Of a stretch of 14,905 bases of DNA, positions 6,859 to 14,761 are shown piece by piece. A model generated the notes under the pieces. It was given only the letters and a program-made list of their open reading frames with translations. It searched no databases and had not been told where the DNA came from. Both the position numbers and the translations under genes were made by a program. The stretch's first letter is position 1. Every line of letters begins with the position of its first letter. Origin of the DNA: an uncultured Prevotella sp. (GTDB lineage: Bacteria; Bacteroidota; Bacteroidia; Bacteroidales; Bacteroidaceae); the NCBI GenBank assembly GCA_905211345.1, contig CAJMAO010000035.1, positions 1 to 14,905 of the forward strand, read 5' to 3'.

Positions 6859-7947
6859 ACCAAATTCCTGTTTTCACAAAGCATACCGCACGTCCGTAGG
6901 CAAAGTCTTTGCCTTTTGCCGAAGGCTTTCGCCGTGGCGTTGCTTATGATAATGTTCGCTGTAGACTCGGCAACCGCACAACCGGCGGCACGCCGCCGTG
7001 CGCAGCAGCAGGCCAATGCGTCCAACGCGCAGACGCTTACCACGCGCGCGCAGATATCTTATCCTGTGTCGGCAAAGATGTCGGAGGACGTTGTTTGGCG
7101 GCGCGACCTTTACAGGGAAATCCTGCTTGAGGAGGACGCAAACTCACCGTTGTATTATCCCGTTGAGCCGGTAGGCTCGCAGATGAACTTATTTACCTAT
7201 CTGTTCAAGCTCATGATGCGCAACACTATCAAGGCATACGAGTACAGGCTTGACGGCAACGAAGTGTTCACTGACTCTGCCTTGGTTAACAAAAAGGCGT
7301 TTATAGACAATTACCATATTTATTATGAGCGAACCAATCGTGGCATAACGATAAACGACAGCGACATTCCCTCGGCTGAGGTCAAGTCATATTACATCAA
7401 GGAGAGCGCTTATTACGATCAGGCATCGGCTACGTTTCATGTAAGACCGGTGGCCCTTTGCCCTGTGCTTTGGCGTACCGACGACTTCGGTGACGGCGAG
7501 CAGAAGTATCCGTTGTTCTGGGTTAAGTATGACGAAGCGGCTCCTTATCTTGCGAAGCAGGTCGTAATGACAAGCAACTTGAACAACGCGGCTACGATGA
7601 GTATGGACGATTACTTCACGCGGAACATGTATAAGGGCAAGATTTACAAGACCGCCAACATGCTCGGGCGCACCCTTGCGCAGTATTGCCCTAACGATTC
7701 GGCCATGGCTAAGGAGCAACGGCGTATAGAGGGCGAGCTGACGGCTTTCGAGAAGAATATCTGGGGCGACCAAGCGCGCAAGGATTCGCTTGACAGCATA
7801 GCCAAAGCTGAAGTGAAAGATAAGAAAGGCAAGAAAGTAAAACGCAACCGCCGCGCGTCCTCGTCAGTGCGCAAAAGCCGTTCGTCTAGCCGCTCGTCAG
7901 GCTCACAACCGGCTGCGCGCGTGACAGTTCGCAGGCAAAGGCATTAA
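6856..7947 (+). CDS. porN: T9SS ring protein PorN/GldN
   Basis: This 363-residue periplasmic protein pairs with the PorK lipoprotein to form the T9SS ring, and is contacted by PorM. A signal peptide ends at A41 (SATA-Q42), but the n-region before the hydrophobic core is unusually long at about 22 residues. A shorter start at the in-frame TTG 6916 (MPKAFAVALL) would give a textbook signal peptide. The mature protein shows the GldN pattern: DVVWRRDLYREILL after about residue 75, NLFTYLFKLM, the YDQASATFHVRPVALCPV block near the middle and FWVKYDEAAPYLA. From about residue 315 it ends in a Lys/Arg/Ser-rich low-complexity tail. It lies 32 bases after porM, separated only by repeat sequence, so it should belong to the same transcript. 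Confidence 0.95.
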   Translation: MTKFLFSQSIPHVRRQSLCLLPKAFAVALLMIMFAVDSATAQPAARRRAQQQANASNAQTLTTRAQISYPVSAKMSEDVVWRRDLYREILLEEDANSPLYYPVEPVGSQMNLFTYLFKLMMRNTIKAYEYRLDGNEVFTDSALVNKKAFIDNYHIYYERTNRGITINDSDIPSAEVKSYYIKESAYYDQASATFHVRPVALCPVLWRTDDFGDGEQKYPLFWVKYDEAAPYLAKQVVMTSNLNNAATMSMDDYFTRNMYKGKIYKTANMLGRTLAQYCPNDSAMAKEQRRIEGELTAFEKNIWGDQARKDSLDSIAKAEVKDKKGKKVKRNRRASSSVRKSRSSSRSSGSQPAARVTVRRQRH

Positions 7948-7950
7948 TTA

Positions 7951-8012
7951 AATTCATAATTCATAATGCGCGATTCATAAATTCATACGCCATGAGTCGG
8001 GCATTATGAATT
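7951..8012. repeat. Small AT-rich inverted repeat (attcata units)
   Basis: Arms 7958-7969 and 8001-8012 (aattcataatgc and its complement) form a perfect 12-base inverted repeat. The interval also contains four attcata units. It occupies most of the 90-base gap between porN and the next gene. It resembles a terminator only weakly because the loop is 31 bases and no long T run follows. No clear -7 box for the next gene is visible in the gap. Confidence 0.6.
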
Positions 8013-8037
8013 TTACTAATCATCAAAATCCATTTAC

Positions 8038-8646
8038 ATGAAAAAGATTTTTACACTCGCAGTCGCCATCGTAGCGACCGTATGTTTGGCCGTTCCGGCG
8101 CAAGCACAGTTTAAGTTTGGTTTGAAGGGCGGTCTTAACATAACCGACATGTCGTTCAGCAGTGACGTACTGAGAACGTCAAACCGCGCGGGATTCTTCA
8201 TCGGTCCTACGGTTATGTTCAAAGTTCCCATCCTAGGTTTCGGTATTGACGCCGCTGCGCTTTATGACCAGCGTTCTGCAGAATTAAAAGACGCAGACAA
8301 GAAGATAAAGCAGCAGGCTATAAACATACCTATCAACTTGCGCTATGACATCGGTTTGGGTAACCTTGCCGCAGTTTACTTTGCCGCAGGTCCGCAGTTT
8401 GGTTTCAACATCGGCGACAAGCACCAGACCATAATCGAGGACGCGGCCGAATGGAAACTTAAGACTTCCAACTTCAGTGTCAATCTCGGCGCGGGCGTAA
8501 TGCTGCTGAACCATCTTCAGGTAGGCTTCAACTACAACATCGTATGCGGCAAGACGGGTGAAGTGACTGTTCTTGATGGTGTTGAGTCGACTTTATTCCG
8601 TGGCCGCGCCAACACATGGCAGGTTTCAGCCGCTTATTATTTCTAA
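8038..8646 (+). CDS. Outer-membrane beta-barrel protein (PorT-like/porin family)
   Basis: This 202-residue protein has a clear signal peptide (KK at 2-3, hydrophobic core 4-19, cleavage after A23 in PAQA-Q). The mature chain is a run of alternating amphipathic strands starting FKFGLKGGLNITDM, typical of the Bacteroidetes OMP_b-brl_2 (PorT-like) domain. It ends in a terminal aromatic strand, VSAAYYF, as expected for insertion by the BAM machinery. It may be an 8-strand barrel of unknown ligand. It follows porN by 90 bases in the same direction and has a strong terminator after it, so it may be the last gene of the T9SS transcript or a separate unit. PorT proper assists T9SS assembly and is usually somewhat longer, so I do not assign the symbol. 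Confidence 0.85.
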   Translation: MKKIFTLAVAIVATVCLAVPAQAQFKFGLKGGLNITDMSFSSDVLRTSNRAGFFIGPTVMFKVPILGFGIDAAALYDQRSAELKDADKKIKQQAINIPINLRYDIGLGNLAAVYFAAGPQFGFNIGDKHQTIIEDAAEWKLKTSNFSVNLGAGVMLLNHLQVGFNYNIVCGKTGEVTVLDGVESTLFRGRANTWQVSAAYYF

Positions 8647-8678
8647 TCGCATAGTTTCGACTTATTTGTATATGTAAG

Positions 8679-8715
8679 GAGAGGGATGCTTCTGTCAAGG
8701 TGTCCCTCTCTTTTT
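8679..8715 (+). terminator. Rho-independent terminator after the beta-barrel gene
   Basis: An 8-base perfect stem (gagaggga 8679-8686, tccctctc 8703-8710) with a 16-base loop is followed by a run of Ts at 8711-8715. It lies 33 bases after the stop of the beta-barrel protein gene. Confidence 0.75.
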
Positions 8716-8735
8716 ATCTTGCCGCAAGTGCAATT

Positions 8736-8900
8736 CCTATTCACGGTTCATCCGCATCTAAGGTATGAAACTAATTTTGTAGAGACGCGATTCATCGCAT
8801 CTACCGTAAATAGCCATACAGTTTCTAGCGGCAGACGCGATGAATCGTGTCTCTACAGGATTTGTCGTATGGTTGAACTGCGGACGAATAGTGAAAGGCC
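8736..8900. repeat. MITE-like element with tgtagagacgcgattcatcgc arms
   Basis: The core arms 8778-8802 and 8833-8857 are 25-base inverted repeats with two mismatches. Weaker inverted similarity extends outward to about 8736 and 8900 (cctattcacggttcatccgca versus cctttcactattcgtccgca on the other strand). Related tgtagagacgcgattcatcgc palindromes are common in Bacteroidetes genomes, from memory. The element carries no transposase. Any reading frame across it is a chance product of the palindrome. Confidence 0.75.
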
Positions 8901-8936
8901 GTCTTTCGCGTTGCAATATGCCGTTAATCGCGTTGC

Positions 8937-8973
8937 AAAAGGCCACCTTTTAGCTTGTAAAAGGTGGCCTTTT
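8937..8973. terminator. Dispersed repeat copy 2, likely bidirectional terminator
   Basis: Perfect 15-base arms (8937-8951 and 8959-8973, aaaaggccacctttt and its complement) enclose a 7-base loop. Each strand shows A-tract/stem/T-tract form. It lies between convergent genes, 47 bases past the stop of the TolC-like gene, and is well placed to end the efflux transcript. The flanking sequence matches copy 1 near 77-152 in inverted orientation, so it is also a mobile-type repeat that may have been co-opted as a terminator. Confidence 0.65.
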
Positions 8974-9020
8974 GTAAATACGCTGATTATCAACAAGTTA
9001 CGAAGCCGTGTGAGAATGTG

Positions 9021-10292
9021 CTATTGCCCGGTGGCTTGCAGGTATTCACGCTTCTTTATCTGGTAGTCGGCATACGCCTCGACGTAGGCCGAACGGCTGT
9101 TCTGATAGAGCGTCTGGGCCTCGAGCAGGTCGCTCATCGTGGCCGTTCCGGCACGGTAGTAGTCGTTGTGCAGGCGCAGGTTCTCCTCCGCCTGGGCTAT
9201 TGACTCCATGGCAATGCTTATTTTGCGGTAGGCGTCGTTCATGTCGTTCCACTTGTTCTCCATGTCGATTACCAGCAGTTGGCCGTTGTCCTTGAGCGTG
9301 TTCTCGGCGTTCCTGACGGCCAGACGCTGCTTCTTCATCTCGTGCGAGCCGCCCCACCAGCCGCTGAGCGGTATGCTCACCGTGGCAAAGCCCACCCAAA
9401 ACTGGTGGCTCTTGTCCATCAGGTCGTCATATATGTATCCGCCGCCTACGGCCACCGTGGGCAGGTTTTGCCCTACGGTCATCTTGTATTTCAGTCTGTT
9501 GGCCTTCACGTTCTGCTCCATTAGGGTGTATTCCGTGGTGTGCGGCAGCGCGGCCGACGGGTCGGCGTATAGCTGCAGGGGCGATGGCGGCAGCCCGCCG
9601 CTCATGTCCGCGCTCACGTCTATGCTGTCGCCGGCGTGTCCTGTGTACTGCGCCAGCAGTCGTTTGGCCGTCGTCAGTGCGTTCTCCAGCGTTATGCGGT
9701 TGCTGCGTGTTTCGTTTTTCTTCAGATTGACTTGCAGCAGGTCGTTCCTGTCAGACACTCCGGCGGTTACCGCCGCCTCGGCGTCGTTGGCAAATTTTGC
9801 CAGCTGCCGCTCTACGGCTTCAACCGTTTTCAGTTTCTCTTTCAGCATTACGGCCTGCCAGAAGTAAGTTTCGGCCGTCAGCACCACCTCCTTTTCCGAC
9901 ATCCGCCGTTGCAGGCGGCTCGTCTCAACGCCCACGTCGGCCAGTCGGTTTGCGTTCAGTATGCGTCCGCCCGTGAACACGGGCAGCTGCGCCGACACGC
10001 CTCCCATCAGGCCGTTCTTCAGCATTGACATCTCCATGCCCGGCCCGAGGCTCATCTCCAGCAGCCCCTTGTCGGCCATATATCCTATTCCCGTTGCGCT
10101 TACGGTGGGGAAGTATTTCGTAAAGGCCTGCTTCTTGGCCTGCCGTGCGGCCTCAAGGTCGTTGTCGGCGTTCTTCATGCGCACGTTGTTCTGCAGCGCG
10201 TCGTTCACCGCCTGCTCAGCTGTCATCAGGCGTTGTGCCTGCGCCGATGCGGCCGCCAGCAGCAGCGCGGCCGATAATATGATGGTTCTCAT
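9021..10292 (-). CDS. TolC-like outer-membrane efflux protein of the RND system
   Basis: This 423-residue protein is the outer-membrane channel of the tripartite pump. ATG 10292 is chosen over the TTG two codons upstream because it gives a standard signal peptide (MRTIILSAALLLAAASAQA, cleavage after A19). Two outer-membrane-efflux (OEP) repeats are visible as long helical stretches rich in Ala, Gln, Asn and Leu: one begins at LMTAEQAVNDALQNN, and the second ends with the typical GTATMSDLLEAQTLYQNSRS block before a C-terminal tyrosine/lysine-rich helix. The FPTVSATGIGY segment and VSIPLSGWWGG correspond to barrel strands and turn regions. It starts 9 bases after the pump gene and is the last gene of the operon, with a terminator-like hairpin beyond it. 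The substrate cannot be told from sequence. Confidence 0.92.
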   Translation of the reverse strand: MRTIILSAALLLAAASAQAQRLMTAEQAVNDALQNNVRMKNADNDLEAARQAKKQAFTKYFPTVSATGIGYMADKGLLEMSLGPGMEMSMLKNGLMGGVSAQLPVFTGGRILNANRLADVGVETSRLQRRMSEKEVVLTAETYFWQAVMLKEKLKTVEAVERQLAKFANDAEAAVTAGVSDRNDLLQVNLKKNETRSNRITLENALTTAKRLLAQYTGHAGDSIDVSADMSGGLPPSPLQLYADPSAALPHTTEYTLMEQNVKANRLKYKMTVGQNLPTVAVGGGYIYDDLMDKSHQFWVGFATVSIPLSGWWGGSHEMKKQRLAVRNAENTLKDNGQLLVIDMENKWNDMNDAYRKISIAMESIAQAEENLRLHNDYYRAGTATMSDLLEAQTLYQNSRSAYVEAYADYQIKKREYLQATGQ

Positions 10293-10301
10293 AAGCAAAA
10301 G

Positions 10302-13300
10302 TTATTCGTTTTCAATGGCTTTAGTTCTTTCCCTCTTGTCCGTAGTGCCGCGGAACATCAGCAGGTAGGCCGCCGGCAGCACGGTCAGAATGAACACCAT
10401 GGTAATAAGCGTGCCGTAGCACACCACCGTGCCCATGGGCATCCACAAGCCCGTTCCGCCCAGTATCATCGGTATCACGCCCATCGACGCTGCGGCGGAG
10501 GTGAGGAATATCGGCCTCATTCGCCTCTTGGCCGAGTGGTATATGGCCTCTTCGGTATGCATGCCGTCCGTCAGGCGCAGCTCTTCGGCGTAGTCAATCA
10601 TTATTATTCCGTTGCGCACGATGATGCCCATCAGGCTGATTACGCCGAGATAACACGTCACGCTGAAGTCTATTCCCTGTATGAGCACGCTGGCGGCCGT
10701 GCCGAACGTGCACAGCGCAATGCTCGAAAATACGAGCAGGGCGAGGCTTACTTTCTTGAGGTGGAACAGCAGGATGAAGAATATTATGAACGTAGCCACG
10801 GCCAGTCCGGCTGTGATTTGCGGTATGTAGTTGTCGTTGTTCTCTATCTCTCCGCCGTAGCTTACGCTTGTTCCGGGCGACAGCGCAATGCCGCTCACCG
10901 CCTTTACCACCTTGTTGTTGGCCTCCGTGCCGTTCACTCCGCGCTTTACGTCGGCCTGTACGGTCACGGTGTACACCCCGTTACGCCGCACTATGCAGCC
11001 GTCCTTCCAGCTCGGCGTGATGTCGGCCACCTGCCTTAGCGGCACTTGCGCCAGTCCTCCGGCCGCCGGGAGCATCTCGTCGGCAACGTCAGCGTTGGAG
11101 GCCCGTTCGGCCGTCGTGCTTTTCAAGGTTACGGGTATGGCGTCGCCATCCTCCCATACGGTGGCTACCTGCATGCCCGTTCCGTATCTCATGGCCAGTG
11201 TCGACTCAACCGTCAGGTTGCTGATGCCCAGCCGTGCGGCCTCGTCGGCCTTCAGTCTTACCGCAGCCGACGGCAGAGGCTCGTTCATGTCAGTGCGTAC
11301 AAGAGTAAGGTCGGGCATGTTCCGCAGCATGGCGAGCACCTTGCCGGCGTCACGCTTCAGCGTATCTATGTCGTCGCCGCTCAGCCTTACTTCCACGGGA
11401 TTTACCGCCTCGCTGTAACTCAGCTGCTTGAAGCGCACGTAAGCGCCGGGAAAGTTGTTGGTGTACCGCGGTGAATAATAGTCAAGCAGCTCTACGGTCT
11501 GCTTCACGCCGGTGGTGTTCACTATGAACTGCGCAAAGTTTTCTCCGCCTGTCTGGGGCGCATACGAAGCGTGAAAGCGCGGCGACGAGCACCCCTTGAA
11601 CTCTGTAACTGACACCACCCGCTTGTCTTTCCTCAACACGTCGGCCATGCTGTCGGCCACTGCGGACGTGCGCTGGAGCGACGTTCCCGTAGGCATGTAT
11701 ATCTCAACGGCGAACTGGTTGCGGTCGGCCGTAGGCATCATTTCCTGCGGAAGGTTGCCTATCAGCACCGCGCCGATGGCTACGAAGGCCAAGCCGGTGC
11801 CCACAGTGATCTTCGGATGGGCGAAGCAGGCGTCTAGCAGCTTGTCGTAGGCGCCTTGCAGGGTGTCGAGCAGCGAGAACCTGCGCCGCCCGTCGTCCTT
11901 CGGTTTGCGGTCCATCGGCTTGCGTATGAACCAGAACTGTATGAACGGGACAAACAAGGTTGCCACCAGAAGCGATACTCCGAGGATGATGGTTATGGCC
12001 CACGGGAAGTTGACAAGGAAGTCGCGCAACATTCCGTGGGTGGTAAATAGGAACGGGAAGAACGTTATGCTTATTGCCAGCGTTGCCGAGAAGATGGAGC
12101 GCAGGAAGTGGGTCGTGCTGTCGATTGACGCCTTCCAGCGTGCCACTCCTTCCCCGAGCTTCTCCATGTAGTTGTCGATGATGATTATCGAGTCGTCGAC
12201 TATTATTCCGAGCGACGCTATCAGGGCGGCCAGTGTTACCGTGTTAAGCTCTATTCCGAAAGCATAGAACAGGCCGAGCGACGTGAATATTGTTATGGGA
12301 ATGGTGAAGGCGGCCACCAAGGCCACCTTCATGGGCAGCAGTAGCATAACCACTATGATGACGGCGCACACGGCGATGAGCAGCTCTTTAAGGAAGTTGT
12401 AGACGCTGTCGCCCACCACCTTGCTTTGGTCGGTTATGCGGAAGATGTCCACGTCGGCCGGCAATGTCTTCTGGAAGCCGGCCATCGTCTTGTCGATTTC
12501 GCGCCCCATGTCAACTATGTTGCGGCCTTTCTTCATCTCCACGCTAAGTAGAAGGCACTTCTTTCCGTTGTTTTCGATGTAGCTTTCGGGAGCGGGATAT
12601 TCGCGGCGGACGTCCGCAATGTCCTTCAGACGTATGTTCCGCCCGTCAGGGTCGGTGTAGACTATTGTCTCGCGGATGTCGAACACCGAGTTGAGCGACT
12701 TCTCCACGTATATTGGTTCCACTGCATCGGCGGTCTTCACGCGGCCTCCGCTCGTAGTGAAGCCCTTTTGCGCCAGCGTCGCGGCCAGCGTCCGGTCGCT
12801 CAGCCCGTAGTGGGCGAGGCGGCTGTCGTCAACGTATATGGCGATTTGCTCCTGCCGCATGCCGCTCACCGTCATTCGTCCCACGCTCTCTATGCGGCGC
12901 AGGCTGTCCTTCAGCGCGTCCATATAGTCGGCCAGCTCGCGGTAAGTCTTGTCGTTGCTCTCCATCGTTATGAGCAGGGCCGACGTGTCGCCGAAGTCGT
13001 CAACCACCTGTATGGCGAGCACGTTGCTTGGCAGCTGCGCCTTGAAGTCGGCCACGCCGTGCTTGAACTTGTTCCAGAAGGCGTCCTTGTCGTCGATGTC
13101 GTCGTTAAGCTCCACCTGTATGTAAGCCATGCCGTCGGTGCTTTTTGAGAAAGTCTTGGCCTTCTTAACCTCCTTGTAAGAGAAGATGTAGTCCTCCAGC
13201 GGCTTCGTAACCTGTTCGGCCATCTCGTCCGACGGAACGCCCGGGCTGCCGCAACGACTACTCCCTGACGTATGGTGTATTCGGGAAACTCGTTCTTGCG

Positions 13301-13411
13301 CATTTGGGGCAGGCTGTATATGCCGAACGCTACGAGGCAGCAGACGACGAGGATGACTATCTTATGGTAGTGCATCGCCCGTTCTACGAAGTTGCGTTTC
13401 TGATGTTCCAT
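10302..13411 (-). CDS. RND efflux transporter permease, frameshifted near 5' end
   Basis: This is a proton/drug antiporter of the RND (AcrB-like) superfamily in the inner membrane. The reading frame begins at ATG 13411 (MEHQKRNFVERAMHYHKIVILVV), runs through TM1 and TIRQGVVVAA, then breaks near 13242-13249. It resumes in another frame at PGVPSDEMAEQVTKPLE and continues unbroken to the stop at 10302. Adding one base gives 1036 residues, normal for the family. The proton-relay aspartates in TM4 (IIVDDSIIIID) fall at about 406 and 407. The TM10 motif reads GIIVRNGIIMID, with Arg (about 933) where AcrB has Lys940. As written, translation from ATG 13223 would lack TM1, so the gene is either broken or the sequence has a one-base error. 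It lies 203 bases after the adaptor gene and 9 bases before the TolC-like gene. Confidence 0.9.
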
Positions 13412-13452
13412 AATTGATTTTTATTTTAAATAACCACCGCACCACACTTGAT

Positions 13453-13611
13453 ACCCACCCCAACCCTCCCGAAGGGAGGGAGTTTGATTAGCTTTAATTG
13501 GTTGTCAGGTGACAGGTTATAATGTGACTGATGAGCCTGATAGGCAAAATGCGCCGCCGCAGACTACCTGCAAGACATTCTAAGCTCCCTCCCCTCGGGA
13601 GGGTTGGGTGG
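13453..13611. repeat. MITE-like element with inverted hairpin ends inside efflux operon
   Basis: Two inverted copies of a G/C-rich repeat (13453-13482 and 13585-13611, each containing ccctccc-loop-gggaggg) bracket about 102 bases without a gene. Each end is itself a 7-base-pair hairpin (13464-13480 and 13587-13603). The right end abuts the adaptor stop codon (13615-13617), and the left end is 41 bases before the pump ATG. Similar ccaaccctcccgaagggagg repeats are common in Bacteroidales intergenic regions, from memory. In RNA these hairpins could reduce read-through from adaptor to pump. Confidence 0.75.
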
Positions 13612-13614
13612 ATT

Positions 13615-14646
13615 TCAGTTGTTTGTTTCCACCCTCATTCCTTCACTAACTTTCTGCGCTCCTGCGGTTATCACCATGTCGCCGTAGGCCAGTCCGCTTG
13701 TGATTATCACCCCGTCGGCGGTGAAGTCGCCAACGGTTATGATGCGTTTCACTGCTTTGCCGCCTACGGCGAGCCATACAAACTCGTTGTTGCGTTCGTC
13801 AATCTGCACGATGTGCGCCGGCAGTATGCACGCCATAGACGCATTGCCGCTGCGCAATGCCACGTCGGCCACCATGCCGGGCAGCATCTTCCTGTCGGCT
13901 TTAGGCAGGCTTAGCTTCACGTCGTAAGAGCGCGACAGCGGGTCGGCGGCCACGCCTTTCTCCGTAACCGTGGCCTGCATGGACGCTCCGCCGAGGGCTT
14001 CTATGGTTACGTCGGCCTTCTGTCCTACGCTGATTTGCGCCATCTCGCTTTCGGGCACGGCTATTTTCACCTTCATGCGGCCTACGGCCACGAGCTTAAC
14101 CACCTGCGTTCCCGCGCCAACGTTCTGTCCCCTCTCGGCGAACTTCTTTGATATTACGCCGCTGAACGGGGCGTACAGGCGACAGTCGGCGAGCTGCTTG
14201 CGCGCCATCTGCTCCGAGGCGCGGGCGCGCTCAAGGGCTGTCTGCGCTTCCACCCACTTTATTTCGGGCAGGCTGCCCTTGCTGTGCAGCTCCTCCATGC
14301 GCTTGTATGCGTCCTCGGCCTGCTTCAAGGCGGCGCGCGCCGAGGCGTGGTTGTGGGTCAGCTGCTCGGTGTCGAGCGTAGCTATCAGCTGTCCTTTGCC
14401 CACGCGGTCGCCCTCGTTTACGAGCACGCGGCTTACCGTGCCGCCCACGGCGAAGCTCAACAGCGTGCCGTTTTCTTCCTCAACGGTGCCCGAGTAGTGG
14501 CTTTCGCTGTCGGCAGACGCGGCTTTCACCTGTGTTGTCATTACTTTTACGGGGATGTCATGAGTCTTGTCTTTTTTGTTCTCTGCGTTGCAAGCCGATA
14601 GTATTACTGCTGCCAGCGCAAGCGTTATGGGATGAATCTTTTTCAT
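13615..14646 (-). CDS. RND efflux periplasmic adaptor lipoprotein (membrane fusion protein)
   Basis: This 343-residue protein bridges the inner-membrane pump and the TolC-like channel. A lipoprotein signal peptide ends in LSAC with the lipidated Cys at 19. The first half of the lipoyl domain lies at about 60-92 (SFAVGGTVSRVLVNEGDRVGKG), followed by an alpha-helical hairpin (about 95-155) rich in Ala, Glu and Arg. The second lipoyl half is YAPFSGVISKKFAERGQNVGAGT (158-180). A beta-barrel domain (about 190-260) and membrane-proximal domain (about 265-340) follow, including the PGMVADVALR segment. This is the AcrA/MexA-type HlyD family layout, with the short length common in Bacteroidetes. It is the first gene of the operon; a -7 box lies just upstream at 14676-14683. 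No drug- or metal-specific feature is recognisable. Confidence 0.93.
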   Translation of the reverse strand: MKKIHPITLALAAVILSACNAENKKDKTHDIPVKVMTTQVKAASADSESHYSGTVEEENGTLLSFAVGGTVSRVLVNEGDRVGKGQLIATLDTEQLTHNHASARAALKQAEDAYKRMEELHSKGSLPEIKWVEAQTALERARASEQMARKQLADCRLYAPFSGVISKKFAERGQNVGAGTQVVKLVAVGRMKVKIAVPESEMAQISVGQKADVTIEALGGASMQATVTEKGVAADPLSRSYDVKLSLPKADRKMLPGMVADVALRSGNASMACILPAHIVQIDERNNEFVWLAVGGKAVKRIITVGDFTADGVIITSGLAYGDMVITAGAQKVSEGMRVETNN

Positions 14647-14675
14647 TTCGGTGGTGTTTAGTTGTTATTTTATTG

Positions 14676-14683
14676 CAAAATTA
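14676..14683 (-). promoter_or_regulatory. Putative -7 box of the efflux operon
   Basis: On the minus strand the sequence reads TAATTTTG, an exact match to the Bacteroidetes -7 consensus TAnnTTTG. It is 29 bases upstream of the adaptor ATG, so the leader would be roughly 20 bases. No TTG/TTTG is found at the expected -33 position, which suggests an activator-dependent or weak promoter. Confidence 0.5.
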
Positions 14684-14725
14684 ACATTACATGATAGTCG
14701 TTTTCTCTTTTTTTATTCCTTAAAA

Positions 14726-14761
14726 ATGTTCTGTATGGGAATATTTGGAGTTTCAGAACAT
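14726..14761. promoter_or_regulatory. Candidate operator dyad upstream of the efflux operon
   Basis: ATGTTCTG (14726-14733) and CAGAACAT (14754-14761) form a perfect 8-base dyad with a 20-base spacer. It lies 42 bases upstream of the -7 box, a position suited to an activator. No regulator gene is inside the window. From about 14762 to the end of the window I see no gene. Confidence 0.35.

Noticed and set aside
8686..9066. A 126-codon plus-strand open frame in the convergent gap.
   Set aside because: It runs through the terminator and two palindromic repeats and enters the TolC-like gene antisense. The open frame is a by-product of repeat sequence.
10536..12171. Several plus-strand open frames opposite the RND pump gene.
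   Set aside because: They are antisense to a well-conserved coding sequence, have no promoter or family features and reflect the base composition of the minus-strand gene.
13240..13250. Programmed ribosomal frameshift in the RND pump.
   Set aside because: No slippery heptamer or known precedent in this family; CCC/GGG tracts are common error sites, so error or mutation is preferred.
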